In this document: one piece after another, positions 1 to 9,595 of the stretch
Layout of the letters: the number at the start of each line of letters is the position of its first letter
How positions within the stretch are numbered: position 1 is the first letter of the stretch
Source of the DNA: JABDBE01 sp963832245
GTDB lineage: Bacteria; Acidobacteriota; Terriglobia; Terriglobales; Acidobacteriaceae
Direction of reading: 5' to 3'
DNA length: 64,000 bases
Assembly (NCBI GenBank): GCA_963832245.1
Contig: CAWHTG010000002.1
Span: forward strand, 434,001 to 498,000
The notes under the pieces: generated by a model
What the model saw: the letters and a program-made list of their open reading frames with translations, nothing else
Told to the model about the DNA's origin: nothing
Database searches by the model: none
Position numbers and translations under genes: made by a program

Positions 1-100
1 TGGTGCCTCGACGCCCGGATGGGACTGGGCAGGTTCACCGTGCCCTATACCAAGCGTGAGGGTCATTAATTTCGTTTGACAAATCTTGGGGAACTACTCC

Positions 101-409
101 ATGTATATGAACATGGACGAAGATAACAAATTGAACTCAAAGGAAACCGAAGGGACGGAGCCTCCAATACCCAATACTAACTGCGATTGCCTGAGACCGT
201 ACGGATGTCCGGCTTGCGGGGGTGACGTGAGACGAAACGAAGGCTTCATTTTATCTAACCCCGACACCAAGCTACCAACGTACTGTAATCATCTTTTCGC
301 AATAGACCCCAAAAAGAGTATATGCCAGCGGTGCCATACGTACGTTGTGGTACCCAAGCCCGAAACCCTCTCGGAACTAGTCACGCGAGTTATCGGAGGC
401 TCCAAGTAA
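101..409 (+). CDS. Small cysteine-rich protein, putative zinc-binding
   Basis: This is a 102-aa protein I do not recognise. It has a CDC pair, a CPAC knuckle, a CNH and a CQRC knuckle, so a zinc-ribbon-like fold is likely. The ATG at 101 is preferred over the upstream TTG at 86 because GGGGA lies eight bases before it. It is the leftmost of two rightward small genes at this end of the element, opposite to the long leftward operon. A dispersed 15-bp site lies 16 bases after its stop. The function is unknown. Confidence 0.6.
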   Translation: MYMNMDEDNKLNSKETEGTEPPIPNTNCDCLRPYGCPACGGDVRRNEGFILSNPDTKLPTYCNHLFAIDPKKSICQRCHTYVVVPKPETLSELVTRVIGGSK

Positions 410-424
410 TCCGGTTGTAGGCTA

Positions 425-439
425 GTTCGTTTTCCGTAC
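425..439 (+). promoter_or_regulatory. Dispersed 15-bp operator-like site A
   Basis: Exact consensus GTTCGTTTTCCGTAC, located between the rightward genes at 101-409 and 474-704. The outer arms form an imperfect inverted repeat, GTnCG-N5-CGnAC. Confidence 0.8.
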
Positions 440-473
440 AAGCGAGTTGCCGTACTGGGAGAAGTTTTAGCAG

Positions 474-704
474 ATGAGAGCTGTGGCAATAAATAAGGGG
501 CAGGCCCGCGAGAAAGCAACCGGTTTGAAGGAAATGGGAATACTACGGTGTGAAGGTTGCGGCGAGGAGTTTGTCATCGGTCACGATCCGGCATCGGCGG
601 ATAAAAGGGTCGCCGAAAAACAAGCAGGTTGGCTCGAAAAGGTTCTTGCTGAAGAACACGAACGCGACAAGAAACATCCAGACCGAATAGAGCTGCCAGA
701 GTGA
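474..704 (+). CDS. Small protein with one CxxC motif
   Basis: This 76-aa charged protein carries a single CEGC motif near residue 26, followed by a helical stretch rich in Lys and Glu. A GGGAGAAG stretch lies upstream of the ATG and may serve as ribosome binding site. It follows the 102-aa cysteine-rich gene in the same direction with operator-like site A between them. I do not recognise the family. Low complexity is not a concern, but a hypothetical annotation is all that can be supported. Confidence 0.5.
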   Translation: MRAVAINKGQAREKATGLKEMGILRCEGCGEEFVIGHDPASADKRVAEKQAGWLEKVLAEEHERDKKHPDRIELPE

Positions 705-711
705 CCCGCTC

Positions 712-906
712 TCAGGGCCGTGAACTCGTTTCGGTCAGTCGAGGCCATGTAATCTGTATCACGATGGTTGTAACGAGGGTCAGCAGAAAGCTCGCCATTT
801 GCGGATGAACTGGCCAGATGATTCGGCCGATTCCGAACACCCACGACCCCAAGCCAACCGCAGTTCCAATCAGAGAGGCGATCAAAGAGACTTTCAGAGT
901 CTTCAT
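712..906 (-). CDS. Small membrane protein, holin-like
   Basis: This 64-aa protein has two hydrophobic segments, about residues 5-30 and 34-55, and a short charged tail. The ATG is preceded by GAGGG, a plausible ribosome binding site. It lies 75 bases downstream of the 1236-aa tail-type gene at the distal end of the leftward structural operon, where phages often place lysis genes. Size, topology and position suggest a holin, but no endolysin was recognised nearby, so this is inference. A dispersed operator-like site (968-982) sits 62 bases upstream. Confidence 0.5.
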   Translation of the reverse strand: MKTLKVSLIASLIGTAVGLGSWVFGIGRIIWPVHPQMASFLLTLVTTIVIQITWPRLTETSSRP

Positions 907-967
907 GTCTTACCCTCGATTGTAGGATACGAGAAAAACCACAGTTTCGTTCCGAATCGTTCAGCTC

Positions 968-982
968 CTTCGTTTTCCGTAC
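968..982 (+). promoter_or_regulatory. Dispersed 15-bp operator-like site B
   Basis: CTTCGTTTTCCGTAC, one mismatch to consensus at the first base. It touches the stop codon of the 1236-aa gene and precedes the holin-like gene in the leftward direction. Confidence 0.75.
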
Positions 983-3900
983 TATTTCTCGGCGGCGATT
1001 CCGCCCATGATGGTCATTGAGAGGATTTCGTTTGCCGCGTTTTCAGCGGGCCAATCCCATCTGATCTGCATGTGGCGGCAGAGCGCGGGCACATCGTTCG
1101 CCACATCCATCACATAGAATCTCTGGTTATAGGTAGTGGCGCTCGGAGGGAGCTGGGCCGGGTCGTCTTCGTAATGCTCGATAGAGTTGAAGGTTCCACT
1201 GATCTCATCCATCAATACACTGATCGACGGGCGAGTGCCTGTGGCCATTGAATCAACGATGATGGACTCGACTTCGGCAATTTGACCGGGATTTGCCAGG
1301 ACAATGGAGCCGATTATTCCGTAAGCGGTATACGCAGTTCCGTTATCAGCATTGGTCGTGAGATCGCGTTTGAGGATATTTCCGCTGCCCGTAGGTCCAA
1401 GAAGCAGTTTGTGGACGCCGGGAGAAACTTCGATGGACTGAACGGCTTTGACCCCGTTTGTGATCGTGGCAAAAGGTGCCCAGATTTGCCCAGATTCAGG
1501 AGCGGCGGCGGGATTGAGTCGATACCAGCCAGTCGCGCCATCGGACAAGTACCACGCCTGATCCTGCGAACCTGAGACGTGCCAAGTGACGTATGCATTC
1601 GCAGGGTTCCAGTTGCTTTGTTCCAGTTGATCGCCGATGGGAAACCCAGTTTGGCTGAATCCTGAACTCGGGTCCATGATGAGGAACTGGGAGTCGGACG
1701 TAAACATTCCGATGATCGTCCCGTTCTGGTGGATTCCGTTGTATGAAAGGATGCCGACGCCTGGAACATACGGGATCGGGAAGATTGGACTTTGTGCGGT
1801 TCCATTTCCAGACAACATGTAGATGTCGGAGACGGTAAAGACAATCGCCCCTGTCGCGGTAGGAATGATTCGTTTGACGAGCGACGGGAAAGTAGCGTTG
1901 TTGACAGGCGGAACGCCCTCAACCCCGTTTCCAACAGGAGCGACAGGTCCAGCAGTCCAATAAACCGTGTTTGCAACGCTGAAGAAAATACGATCAAGAT
2001 GGTAAGCGAGATTCGCCGCGCCGGTCGCGGGCGGCGTCTGCTCGCCATTCAGTGGAGGCGATAGCAAAATATTCAAACCCGTATCAGGGGTTGTATCCGT
2101 GTATCCGGTCGCCTGATAGGTTGCTAGTGGAATCGTGTAAATCGAATTGCCCGTGCCTGGGATGAGGAAAGGGGTCGGCCCGCCATCTTTTGTCCGAAAG
2201 ATAGCAACGTAATCAACTTGCGGGTCAATCGTGTTCGGCAGACCTGCGCCAGCGGGGAAGGTAACTCCACTGAAGCCGATGTGGTTTCCGGTCGCGGCCG
2301 TAAGAGTTCCGGCATTTGAAACCGTGTTCGTCAGCGTGTTCACTAAGCACAAGCAATACTGCCATCCGCCGTTGAACGTCGAAAGGGTTCCTGCGCCTGG
2401 TTGGGACGATGGACCTTGATTGATCCAGAGAAGGTTTGGGTTGTCCTTCGTGGTCTGATTCGTGCCCGTGGCCCAGATGGAAGGTATCGTTGCTCCGGTT
2501 GCGCCTGCTTCGTATGGGTCTTCGACATTGTTGTTCGGGTCAATGATTTTCGAACCCGATGGCGTCAGAAATTGTGTTTTGGAATGCCAAAAGAAGTCCC
2601 CCGTCACGCCCGCAGGGTCAACAGGACCGAGATTTCTCCAAGTCAACGCCCCGCCCGTAGGCGTGTAGGTTCCGTATGGCCCGTTGTAGGTGCTGGCTTC
2701 GGTTACAGTCGGATACGCAGGAGCGAGCGTGGTATTCCACGACGGCCAAACAGGCTGATTCGTCATTGACTGCGGAACCGCACCAGACGCCAAAGGAATT
2801 GGCGTGTACCCGTTGAACTGCACGGACAACGTGTTTTCGTTTTCCCACTGGAAATAGTCAATTTCCATGTTGTACGTTCCTGCCGTGGGAAAGACTAGGA
2901 CGTACGTGTCTTGATAGTTTCCGTTCTGGTCAATGCCGCCTAGAACCGGATATCCGTTTAGCGAAGTCGTGAGATGAAAAGTGTTGGTCGGTCCTGATTT
3001 GTACTGAACCCCGCCCGACATGCCGAAGAACATTCCATCGTCGTGGTTGATCTGGATCGTGTATTGTCCAGCCACAGGAATGTTGATCGTGCAGAGCGCG
3101 ACCATGCTGTAGTTCTGCTTTTGCCCGAACGGAGTCGTTTGCCCGGTAACTTCGCCCGATGTGTTCAGGGTGAAATTCTGCGAGGTAGCGTTCGGGTCGC
3201 CAGGAACGTTGAACAGCAGACTGTTTACAGCGACCGTGGAAGTCGCGCTGCCCGCCGAGGCCCCGTACGGCGAGAAAATACCGACGTTGCCGCTCGTGGT
3301 CCAAAAGTAGAGACGAACATAATCGTTCGTGCTCATGTTCGGGATCGGACTCGCGCCCTGCTGTTGAATGCTTGGCAGGGTAAAGGGCTGGAGCTGGAAC
3401 AGGCAATTCTGTCCGGCAGCGCTTCCGATCACGAAAGAAGGAGTCGAATAAGGACCGACAACGGTCGGAGTGTAGGTAGTATGGGAGGCCCACGTCAGCG
3501 AAGCCGCTGTCTGGATTTTGGTCCAGGTTACCGTTCCGTCAGACGTAGTTGTGTTGACGCCCGATCCAGCCGCCTGCCAAGGAGGAGCCGAAGTGCCTGA
3601 TTTTCCGGCAGTCGTGACTAGCTGGAGTCCGCCGTTTGAATCCACGATAACTTGCGGATTGCTGTAAAAAGTAAACGCTTGCCATCCCGAGCTGGATGCA
3701 CCAACCGTGTACGTCGGAGCAATGGTCGGAGCCGCGATGCCCCAATTTTCGATAGGCAGACCTCGGTTAGTCCACTGTGCAGTGCCGCCGCCCGTCACAT
3801 CGTTGGTCGTACCGCCAACTGTCACGTTCCAAGCAGGGGCAGACGTGCCAGAAAAAGGGTTCCCGCCTTGAACGATGGTTCCGTATCCGGTATCTGCGGT

Positions 3901-4692
3901 CGGCCCGTAGTTCGCGTGGGAGATGGTGGAAGACGCTGTGAAGCTCGAAGCCCCAACGGTAAGGATAGTCAGCGTCTGCCCGTTGATGAAAGTCGCGGTT
4001 CCGACGTTCGGAACGAACTGCTGCCCGACAGTGAGAACGGAAGTCAGGTTCGTCGCGTTCGACGTAATCGTGACGACCTTCGTCGCGGACACAAACTGAA
4101 CTTGGGTCACGGGCACGATGCAGGAGGTTAGTTGCTGGATGTTCCCGTTCGGGTCAATGAAGAAGGTGTTCGGAAACCCGTTGTTCAGACTGTAAGCAGT
4201 GCTTGCGATCCAAGTCGTAAGCGTCTGAACCCATTTCTTCTGATCGACACCGTTCCCGAAGAAAAGAGTGTTTCCAACGCCGAGCGGAGTAGTAAGTCCA
4301 GCGCCCGCACTCTTGGTCCAGATCGTATTTTGCGTGCTCGGACCAGTTCCGTCGTACAACGTAGCCGACGTATCTACGATGACCTTAATTTGCTCTCCAG
4401 GATTTGAGAGGCGGAAATCGTAGAACAAATCGACGTTACTGAACGACGCGCTGTTGTAGACCGAGTTTCCGGGGCGACGGATCGGAGTCAGGCGATTGCT
4501 GATCTCGATGTTTGAGCCGCCGATAAGGGCGTCGGTACGTTGCCCGTAAAAATGCGATTCGTAAAACGAACCCGCGCTGCCGAGAGGGTTGCGTTGAGAA
4601 ACAAAGCCCGTCCAGAATTTTGCGGTCCAGATGGGAGCAAAGCGAGTCGGTTTGTTTGAGTGAGCACCGGCGAGTTCGAGACTGCTAGACAT
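982..4692 (-). CDS. Large virion tail/adhesin-like protein with PA14-like domain
   Basis: This 1236-aa protein is rich in Gly, Thr, Asn and Ser and poor in Lys, as expected for an extended beta-structured virion or surface protein. No signal peptide is visible at the N-terminus. Around residues 525-640 a segment with alternating aromatic and Gly residues, including INHDDGMFFG and a later DYFQWENENTL, resembles a PA14-like sugar-binding beta-barrel. The C-terminal third has repeated Trp-Tyr-rich propeller-like blades. The ATG has GAAGG seven bases upstream. It lies at the end of a leftward operon after three large virion-type genes, so tail tube, tail fibre or DNA-stabilisation roles are all possible. 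No exact family can be named. Confidence 0.6.
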   Translation of the reverse strand: MSSSLELAGAHSNKPTRFAPIWTAKFWTGFVSQRNPLGSAGSFYESHFYGQRTDALIGGSNIEISNRLTPIRRPGNSVYNSASFSNVDLFYDFRLSNPGEQIKVIVDTSATLYDGTGPSTQNTIWTKSAGAGLTTPLGVGNTLFFGNGVDQKKWVQTLTTWIASTAYSLNNGFPNTFFIDPNGNIQQLTSCIVPVTQVQFVSATKVVTITSNATNLTSVLTVGQQFVPNVGTATFINGQTLTILTVGASSFTASSTISHANYGPTADTGYGTIVQGGNPFSGTSAPAWNVTVGGTTNDVTGGGTAQWTNRGLPIENWGIAAPTIAPTYTVGASSSGWQAFTFYSNPQVIVDSNGGLQLVTTAGKSGTSAPPWQAAGSGVNTTTSDGTVTWTKIQTAASLTWASHTTYTPTVVGPYSTPSFVIGSAAGQNCLFQLQPFTLPSIQQQGASPIPNMSTNDYVRLYFWTTSGNVGIFSPYGASAGSATSTVAVNSLLFNVPGDPNATSQNFTLNTSGEVTGQTTPFGQKQNYSMVALCTINIPVAGQYTIQINHDDGMFFGMSGGVQYKSGPTNTFHLTTSLNGYPVLGGIDQNGNYQDTYVLVFPTAGTYNMEIDYFQWENENTLSVQFNGYTPIPLASGAVPQSMTNQPVWPSWNTTLAPAYPTVTEASTYNGPYGTYTPTGGALTWRNLGPVDPAGVTGDFFWHSKTQFLTPSGSKIIDPNNNVEDPYEAGATGATIPSIWATGTNQTTKDNPNLLWINQGPSSQPGAGTLSTFNGGWQYCLCLVNTLTNTVSNAGTLTAATGNHIGFSGVTFPAGAGLPNTIDPQVDYVAIFRTKDGGPTPFLIPGTGNSIYTIPLATYQATGYTDTTPDTGLNILLSPPLNGEQTPPATGAANLAYHLDRIFFSVANTVYWTAGPVAPVGNGVEGVPPVNNATFPSLVKRIIPTATGAIVFTVSDIYMLSGNGTAQSPIFPIPYVPGVGILSYNGIHQNGTIIGMFTSDSQFLIMDPSSGFSQTGFPIGDQLEQSNWNPANAYVTWHVSGSQDQAWYLSDGATGWYRLNPAAAPESGQIWAPFATITNGVKAVQSIEVSPGVHKLLLGPTGSGNILKRDLTTNADNGTAYTAYGIIGSIVLANPGQIAEVESIIVDSMATGTRPSISVLMDEISGTFNSIEHYEDDPAQLPPSATTYNQRFYVMDVANDVPALCRHMQIRWDWPAENAANEILSMTIMGGIAAEK

Positions 4693-4755
4693 GGTTGTGC
4701 CTTCGAAAGTGAATGTGGAAAAAGGAGCGTGCGGAAGAGGATTAGAGAAACAGCA

Positions 4756-5097
4756 CTACTGGCAGGAACACGGAGGAAGCGGCCGACGTTCCATCTCGCC
4801 AAACTCTTTCAAGTAAGGCGAGCTTTCGGAGTGCAGAACCCGCACATGTAAGGTTTGCAATTGTTTTTTAACTTCGCGAGCGATACGAGTCTTGCAGCTC
4901 GGACAAGCTTTGGGGAACGCGTTGATAAAATCGTCGATTTCTGAAACGTGAACACATTTTGAGTCTCGTTTCGCCAACGCGCTCCAGAACAGGCCGACAT
5001 TTCTCCACAGACGCTCCGCATCGCTAGTCGGTTCGGGCAGGAGACTGTTAAGATAACGACCAATTTCATCCAATGGGCGTACTTCGTCTATGTGCAT
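4756..5097 (-). CDS. Small hypothetical protein with CxxC motif
   Basis: This 113-aa protein is mostly helical by appearance and has a CPSCKTRI motif near residue 65 and a Cys pair at the C-terminus. The ATG has AAAGGA seven bases upstream. It lies 63 bases before the 1236-aa tail-type gene in the same direction, so the two are probably cotranscribed. It could be a tail chaperone or a regulatory zinc-knuckle protein; nothing in the sequence decides between them. Confidence 0.6.
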   Translation of the reverse strand: MHIDEVRPLDEIGRYLNSLLPEPTSDAERLWRNVGLFWSALAKRDSKCVHVSEIDDFINAFPKACPSCKTRIAREVKKQLQTLHVRVLHSESSPYLKEFGEMERRPLPPCSCQ

Positions 5098-5636
5098 GGT
5101 TTTTCCTTTGTGGTGGGAATTAGAGTGCAGGTACTTCGAAAAATAAAATCTGCGGTCGTTGGCCGCGTTCGGGGCCGCAGAGTCGGTGTCCGAATTTCAC
5201 CCGCTCAGTCTGTCCGACAGCGGTATTCTGCTATCGTTCTTTCTGTTGTGCCTCGGCAATTACGCATTTCGTTAGCTAAACTAGACGCGCCGAAAAATCG
5301 AGGAACGGCGTTTTCTGTTTTTCGTTCACTGCTTTGCTGTCTCCATCGACAAGCGGATCGGAGGGATCGCCTCACTTGTTTGCTTCCGAAGACGGGCAAT
5401 CTTAGGTCTTAATTTGGGGGTTTTGAGTGTAATCGCCTGTGGGTGTTGAAAATGATTTCGACAGTCAGGTGCTTATTGACTGCAGTACCAAGCGAGCGGA
5501 TAATGGGGCGCTCTTCGAGGAGGCCTGAATGAAGCGGTCGCCCCGGCTTCGCGAGATATTCAAGAACCACCCTCCGCCTAAATGTGCGACTGTGGCGTGT
5601 TTCCCCCTCGACAGCAACAAAACAAGGAGGCTTCAA
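5098..5636. other. 540-base gap without a supported gene
   Basis: I see no reading frame here with a ribosome binding site and convincing composition. It separates the leftward tail genes from a rightward secreted-protein gene whose promoter should lie in the last 100-150 bases. Confidence 0.4.
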
Positions 5637-6092
5637 ATGCAAAGAAGATTGATTGGGGTAACACTGTTCAGTGTCGCAATAGTGGTCACAGCGCTGTATC
5701 ACACTCGAAAGGTCCATGCCACGCCGATTCAAGACGACCATCGCCGCTGTAGCGTTGCTAGTCTCAAAGGTACGTATGCCTTCCGCAGGACGGGCGTGAA
5801 CAATGTCGTGGGTGGCCCTATCGCCCAGATTGGCATCAACGTCGAGAACGGAGATGGGGCGATCCTCCTCATTCGCACGACCAGGAGCAGCAACGGTGTA
5901 ATCGAAGACTGGACAGATCAGCAGGCGCCCGGAAACTACACGGTCGATCCGGACTGTACCGGGTCGTTCTTAAACAAAATGAACAACCTCGTCGTCCTTG
6001 AGGGAGGCAAAAGATACTTCTTGCTCTCCCTGTCGTCGGGAACGATTGTCACGGAAGAGGGGACGAGGATCGAGGAGCAGAAGAAGGATTAA
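5637..6092 (+). CDS. Secreted protein, cargo-type gene in prophage
   Basis: The 151-aa product begins with a basic stretch and a hydrophobic core (about residues 5-20), a typical signal peptide. The mature part has the CSVASLKGTYAFRRTG and NYTVDPDCTGSF signatures of a family of small exported proteins that I associate with Acidobacteria. The internal ATG at 5637 is chosen because AAGGAGG stands just upstream and because it places the signal peptide at the N-terminus. It is transcribed against the surrounding leftward phage operon, which suggests independently expressed lysogenic cargo. Its biochemical role is unknown. Confidence 0.75.
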   Translation: MQRRLIGVTLFSVAIVVTALYHTRKVHATPIQDDHRRCSVASLKGTYAFRRTGVNNVVGGPIAQIGINVENGDGAILLIRTTRSSNGVIEDWTDQQAPGNYTVDPDCTGSFLNKMNNLVVLEGGKRYFLLSLSSGTIVTEEGTRIEEQKKD

Positions 6093-6235
6093 CGAGACGC
6101 TGAGTGCATTGATGCAGACTTCCGGAATTGTATTCTCCGCTTGAAGCAGTTGGGGGGGGATGAGTGTCGGCCATATGTTGTAATATCGCCATTACACTCA
6201 TAATCCCAGAATCGGCAACCGGAGGGCTGGCAATC

Positions 6236-7861
6236 TCAATTAGTCTTGTTCGTTTTCCGTACAGGGTTGGCCCGGTTCAGCGCGTTTGAAAACTCCGCGA
6301 TAGCCTTCTCAACACTCGCCCTCTCATCTGGGTCCATATTTTTCGCCTGCTTGCGAAACGCGATGATCTGCGAATAGATGTCTGAGGCGTTCGAGTATTT
6401 CGAAAGAATTGTTTTCAGATCGTCGGCTTCGTTCGGCAGAACGTATACGGAACCGGACGAGCTTAGTTTCCGACTGTGTACGCGCTCGGCGTAGGCATCC
6501 GCATGTTCTGGCGTGTCAAAGATTCCAAGATGCTCGCCAGTCTGTTCGTAGTGCTGTTGGGCACGTTTGAACATCTGTTTCTCTTCAGGACTGCCGGGTT
6601 TCGGTTTCTTTCCGTCCGGCGTCAAAAACTTCCCCTTGACTACGGTCGGAACAAGAATCTCCCGTCCTTTGTCGTCCCCGAACGACGTGGAATACTCGGA
6701 ACTCACGCTCCCGTCAGAATTCTTGATTATGGGACGCCCGTTGAGATTAAGGTTGCCCGCTTCGATCATCCCTTCAGGTTGTGATTTAGTTTTGTCGGTT
6801 GAGGTTTTCGATGTTCGTTTGGCCAACGCCCCGCCAGTGCCAGCTAGAAGAGAACCAGCCGTCTGAGACGCGCTCGATTTCCTTCCCAGCGGCCTAGCTT
6901 TTGATCCGGTATCTAAAATGACTTCGCCCTCCGGCCCTCGCTGAAGGATCACGTCGTAAGGTCCGGCTGTGGCGTCAACCGCGTCGGCTCCGACAATCGG
7001 CATTTCTTTACCGCTTCGCGTGTCCACGCGGAAACGTTTGATACCCCGCGAACGCTCGCTCGACACTCGATTTATCGCTTCTAACGACGCAGAGGATTCG
7101 CCAGAGGCATTGATCGAAACTTGCTTGCTGGCAACCTTTAATTCCTGAGCACGCTGAGCGATCTTGGAAATACTTGCGTTGCTTCCGAGTTCTGTCTTCG
7201 CTTGTTGGAAGAAATCCGTGTCAGCTTTCGCCGCTGCCGCACTTCCGACTGTTTCAACTTTTGCGGCTGGTTTTGGAGCCGACTCCGCGTTAGCCTTCGG
7301 CGCTGCTACTTCGCCTGCTTCAGACAAACCCGATTCAGCTTTTTCTGCGACCGCCGCGCCACTCTCGCCGCCAAATAAAAGAGGAAGAATTGCGCCGAGG
7401 GTCGTACCCGCTCCCGCGACGTAATCACCTTTCTTAAGTTGCTCGCCCGCACGATCTGACGTTGGTCCGACGAGCGGTATTAAGGAATTGAAGAAATGCT
7501 GTGCAGCGGCTTCTTTGTCGCCCGCTTTCCAGGCGTCCCTAGCTTTGAGTAACAACCGGCCGTGTTCCGCTGGAATGTTCTGAAAGGACTTGAGTACCGC
7601 TTTGCCGGTCTCTAGAGGATGAGAAAGTCCCGCGACTGTGCCCTGCGTGGCGTCAGTCAAATTCGAGGGACCGCCTACGGCCTGCGAAGCATTGCTCGTA
7701 AGTCTGGATGCGCCGTCGTATAGCCTCTTTGCGGCAGCATGAATCTGGTCCATTCCCATCGCGGGGAATTGAACGTTCCCAAGTCCAGGGATCGCTACCA
7801 CTGGGCTGGAAGGCTCTGCTCCGATGGGCGGAGTTGTCGGGTTTTCGAGTGTTTCTGGCAT
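6236..7861 (-). CDS. Virion-associated protein, 541 aa
   Basis: This 541-aa protein has an Ala/Pro-rich N-terminus, a glycine-rich hydrophobic stretch near residues 140-175, and a conserved block around residues 375-465 beginning GRPIIKNSDGSVS and containing FDTPEHADAYAERVH. I recall that block from phage virion and ejection-type proteins, but no database check was possible. It is the third of three large leftward genes (720, 544 and 541 aa), an order reminiscent of podophage internal virion proteins. The last codons coincide with dispersed site C, so its C-terminus VRKTNKTN is partly encoded by that site. Confidence 0.55.
   Translation of the reverse strand: MPETLENPTTPPIGAEPSSPVVAIPGLGNVQFPAMGMDQIHAAAKRLYDGASRLTSNASQAVGGPSNLTDATQGTVAGLSHPLETGKAVLKSFQNIPAEHGRLLLKARDAWKAGDKEAAAQHFFNSLIPLVGPTSDRAGEQLKKGDYVAGAGTTLGAILPLLFGGESGAAVAEKAESGLSEAGEVAAPKANAESAPKPAAKVETVGSAAAAKADTDFFQQAKTELGSNASISKIAQRAQELKVASKQVSINASGESSASLEAINRVSSERSRGIKRFRVDTRSGKEMPIVGADAVDATAGPYDVILQRGPEGEVILDTGSKARPLGRKSSASQTAGSLLAGTGGALAKRTSKTSTDKTKSQPEGMIEAGNLNLNGRPIIKNSDGSVSSEYSTSFGDDKGREILVPTVVKGKFLTPDGKKPKPGSPEEKQMFKRAQQHYEQTGEHLGIFDTPEHADAYAERVHSRKLSSSGSVYVLPNEADDLKTILSKYSNASDIYSQIIAFRKQAKNMDPDERASVEKAIAEFSNALNRANPVRKTNKTN
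6248..6262 (+). promoter_or_regulatory. Dispersed 15-bp operator-like site C
   Basis: Exact consensus GTTCGTTTTCCGTAC, placed inside the last codons of the 541-aa gene rather than between genes. Confidence 0.8.
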
Positions 7862-7900
7862 CTGGATTTCAGGAGGTACCGCGAGCTGAGCTAGGAAGAA

Positions 7901-7915
7901 GTTCGTTTTCCGTAC
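7901..7915 (+). promoter_or_regulatory. Dispersed 15-bp operator-like site D
   Basis: Exact consensus GTTCGTTTTCCGTAC in the 96-base gap between the 544-aa and 541-aa virion-type genes, 40 bases upstream of the latter's ATG. Confidence 0.8.
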
Positions 7916-7957
7916 AATGTAGGCGGCAACAGACGGGAAGGTTATTCCAATGCGGGA

Positions 7958-9592
7958 TTACTGCACCGGCTCCGCTTCTCCTGTGGCCGGATTGAAGATG
8001 TGCGTAACTGTCTGTTTAGCGACCTGCGCAGCGGGTTGCGACATGGCACCCAACGCTTTGAATACGGGAGCGCCAACCTCGGGATATGCAAACAGCGAGT
8101 GAATAACCGTGCCCGCAAGCGCGGGATGATATAGCAAACCTGCAACTGCTTCGGCCGGACCTATTTTCGACAAGGCCGCCCGTCCCGACGATCTTGTGCT
8201 TTCCACTTCCCTGATTTTCTGAGCGCCTTCCTTCGCGACTTGTGTGGTCCTTTTCTGAGCCGCATTTGCCGCATCCACGGCGCTAGTCAGATTGGTGATG
8301 TCTTTTGGCTCTAACGTGAGCGCCAAATCCTCTTTCGGCAATCTGAGGGCGGACTGCAAGGCACTCGGGGCTTTCTTCAAGTTCATGGCAATCTGTTCGC
8401 GAGGAACCCCCGCGACTTCGGCGGCTGACTGAGGCAGAGAATAAATGCGGTCAATCTTGTCGTGAATTTCGTTCAGCACGTTCTGTGCTCGCCAAGTCTT
8501 CTTGGCCTGAACCACATCGTCTTTGGATAGACCTTTTGTATTGTTCAAAAGATTGTCCATCTGATCTTTCGCAGTCGAGTAGGCAGCCTCGGCTTTCTGC
8601 AAATCTTCGACCGAGGATGCACGCCGAACCATTTTCCCAGCATCATCGGCGGACTTTTTAATGACGGAATATTTGTTGCCCGTGGCAGAATCAATCTTCT
8701 GGTACAAGCTGCTGGATTCTTTTTCAATCGCGTCCGCAGCGTCTTTGAAGGTCCGAATCGGAATTTCTTTACCGCCTTCTGCGGGCACGTAGCCAAGAAC
8801 TTTATTCACAGAGTTTCGGGCGGCATTGTTGAAGGTCTCGCCAGCCTCGGTTGCCTTTGAGAGAGCGTTTGCAGCTTCGGCCGCGTTGGTGGAACTGACT
8901 AGAGATTTGACCGCCTTCAGCGTTTTTGGAGCAAGGTATTTCGAAAGGCCATTAAATAGTTCCGAACCTACGCCGCCCGCTGCGCCGAAAGCCGCGCCTT
9001 TCTCAGCGTCAGATGCCATTTGTCCAGGTGCCGCATGAACTGCGGATTGACCAGCCGACACACTCGAACCCCGAACAACATTCAAACCCGCTTCAATCAG
9101 ATGGGAGATGGCAGGATGAGTCTCGGCCAAATCAGCGACCTTGGCAGCCAAGCCGAGACGCTTCGCTAAGGACGCGCTCTTTAGAATTTCGTCCCCGCCG
9201 AAATACTCCATCAGACCTTCAAGACCCTTGCCCGCCATTTCTCCGGGTGAAGTTGCACCAGTCTGCTTTTCCTGATCCAGAAATTCCTGGTTCATCGGAA
9301 GGCCAGTCACTCTGTTTATCCCGTGAGCGATAGTTCCGGCCGTCTCCACCACGCCTTTACCGATGCCCGTAGGAATGTCGGAAACAAATTGCTTGGTCTT
9401 ATCCCAGAGGCTCGGGTCTTGCTTGTCAGTGTCCTGACCAACATTGACGGGCTTACCGCCCACGGACGAGAAATCTAGGGCGGGCTTCTGTGCGCTAGCG
9501 GCAGGGCTATTATTAGGAGCGGAAACCGAAACGGGGACTCCGCCCACGGAAGAAAAATCCAGCGGTTGCGATGGTTGGGATTGAGGAGCCAT
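7958..9592 (-). CDS. Virion-type protein, 544 aa
   Basis: The N-terminal 50 residues carry two copies of a short repeat (LDFSSVGG followed by PV), then a long helical, Ala-rich body with possible coiled coils around residues 230-430 and a hydrophobic Gly/Ala-rich segment near residues 195-215 and 490-520. The upstream gene ends four bases before its ATG, indicating tight translational coupling. No enzyme motif was seen. Position and composition fit an internal virion or tape-measure-like protein of a short-tailed phage; that is inference. Confidence 0.55.
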   Translation of the reverse strand: MAPQSQPSQPLDFSSVGGVPVSVSAPNNSPAASAQKPALDFSSVGGKPVNVGQDTDKQDPSLWDKTKQFVSDIPTGIGKGVVETAGTIAHGINRVTGLPMNQEFLDQEKQTGATSPGEMAGKGLEGLMEYFGGDEILKSASLAKRLGLAAKVADLAETHPAISHLIEAGLNVVRGSSVSAGQSAVHAAPGQMASDAEKGAAFGAAGGVGSELFNGLSKYLAPKTLKAVKSLVSSTNAAEAANALSKATEAGETFNNAARNSVNKVLGYVPAEGGKEIPIRTFKDAADAIEKESSSLYQKIDSATGNKYSVIKKSADDAGKMVRRASSVEDLQKAEAAYSTAKDQMDNLLNNTKGLSKDDVVQAKKTWRAQNVLNEIHDKIDRIYSLPQSAAEVAGVPREQIAMNLKKAPSALQSALRLPKEDLALTLEPKDITNLTSAVDAANAAQKRTTQVAKEGAQKIREVESTRSSGRAALSKIGPAEAVAGLLYHPALAGTVIHSLFAYPEVGAPVFKALGAMSQPAAQVAKQTVTHIFNPATGEAEPVQ

Positions 9593-9595
9593 ATT

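Noticed and set aside
1..100. Possible left attachment site at the window edge
   Set aside because: No match to the 3' end of tRNA-Val was found in the first 100 bases or elsewhere in the window.
289..519. Leftward frame containing LYGKR
   Set aside because: The LYGKR peptide appears because the 15-bp operator-like site is read in that frame; the frame overlaps a better supported rightward gene.
1314..2048. 244-aa open frame on the minus strand in the tail-type gene
   Set aside because: It lies wholly within the 1236-aa gene in another frame, is Arg/Ser-rich and has no ribosome binding site; a shadow frame.
5092..5412. 106-aa rightward frame in the gap after the tail genes
   Set aside because: Arg/Val-rich composition, no ribosome binding site, and it begins inside the start region of the opposite gene.
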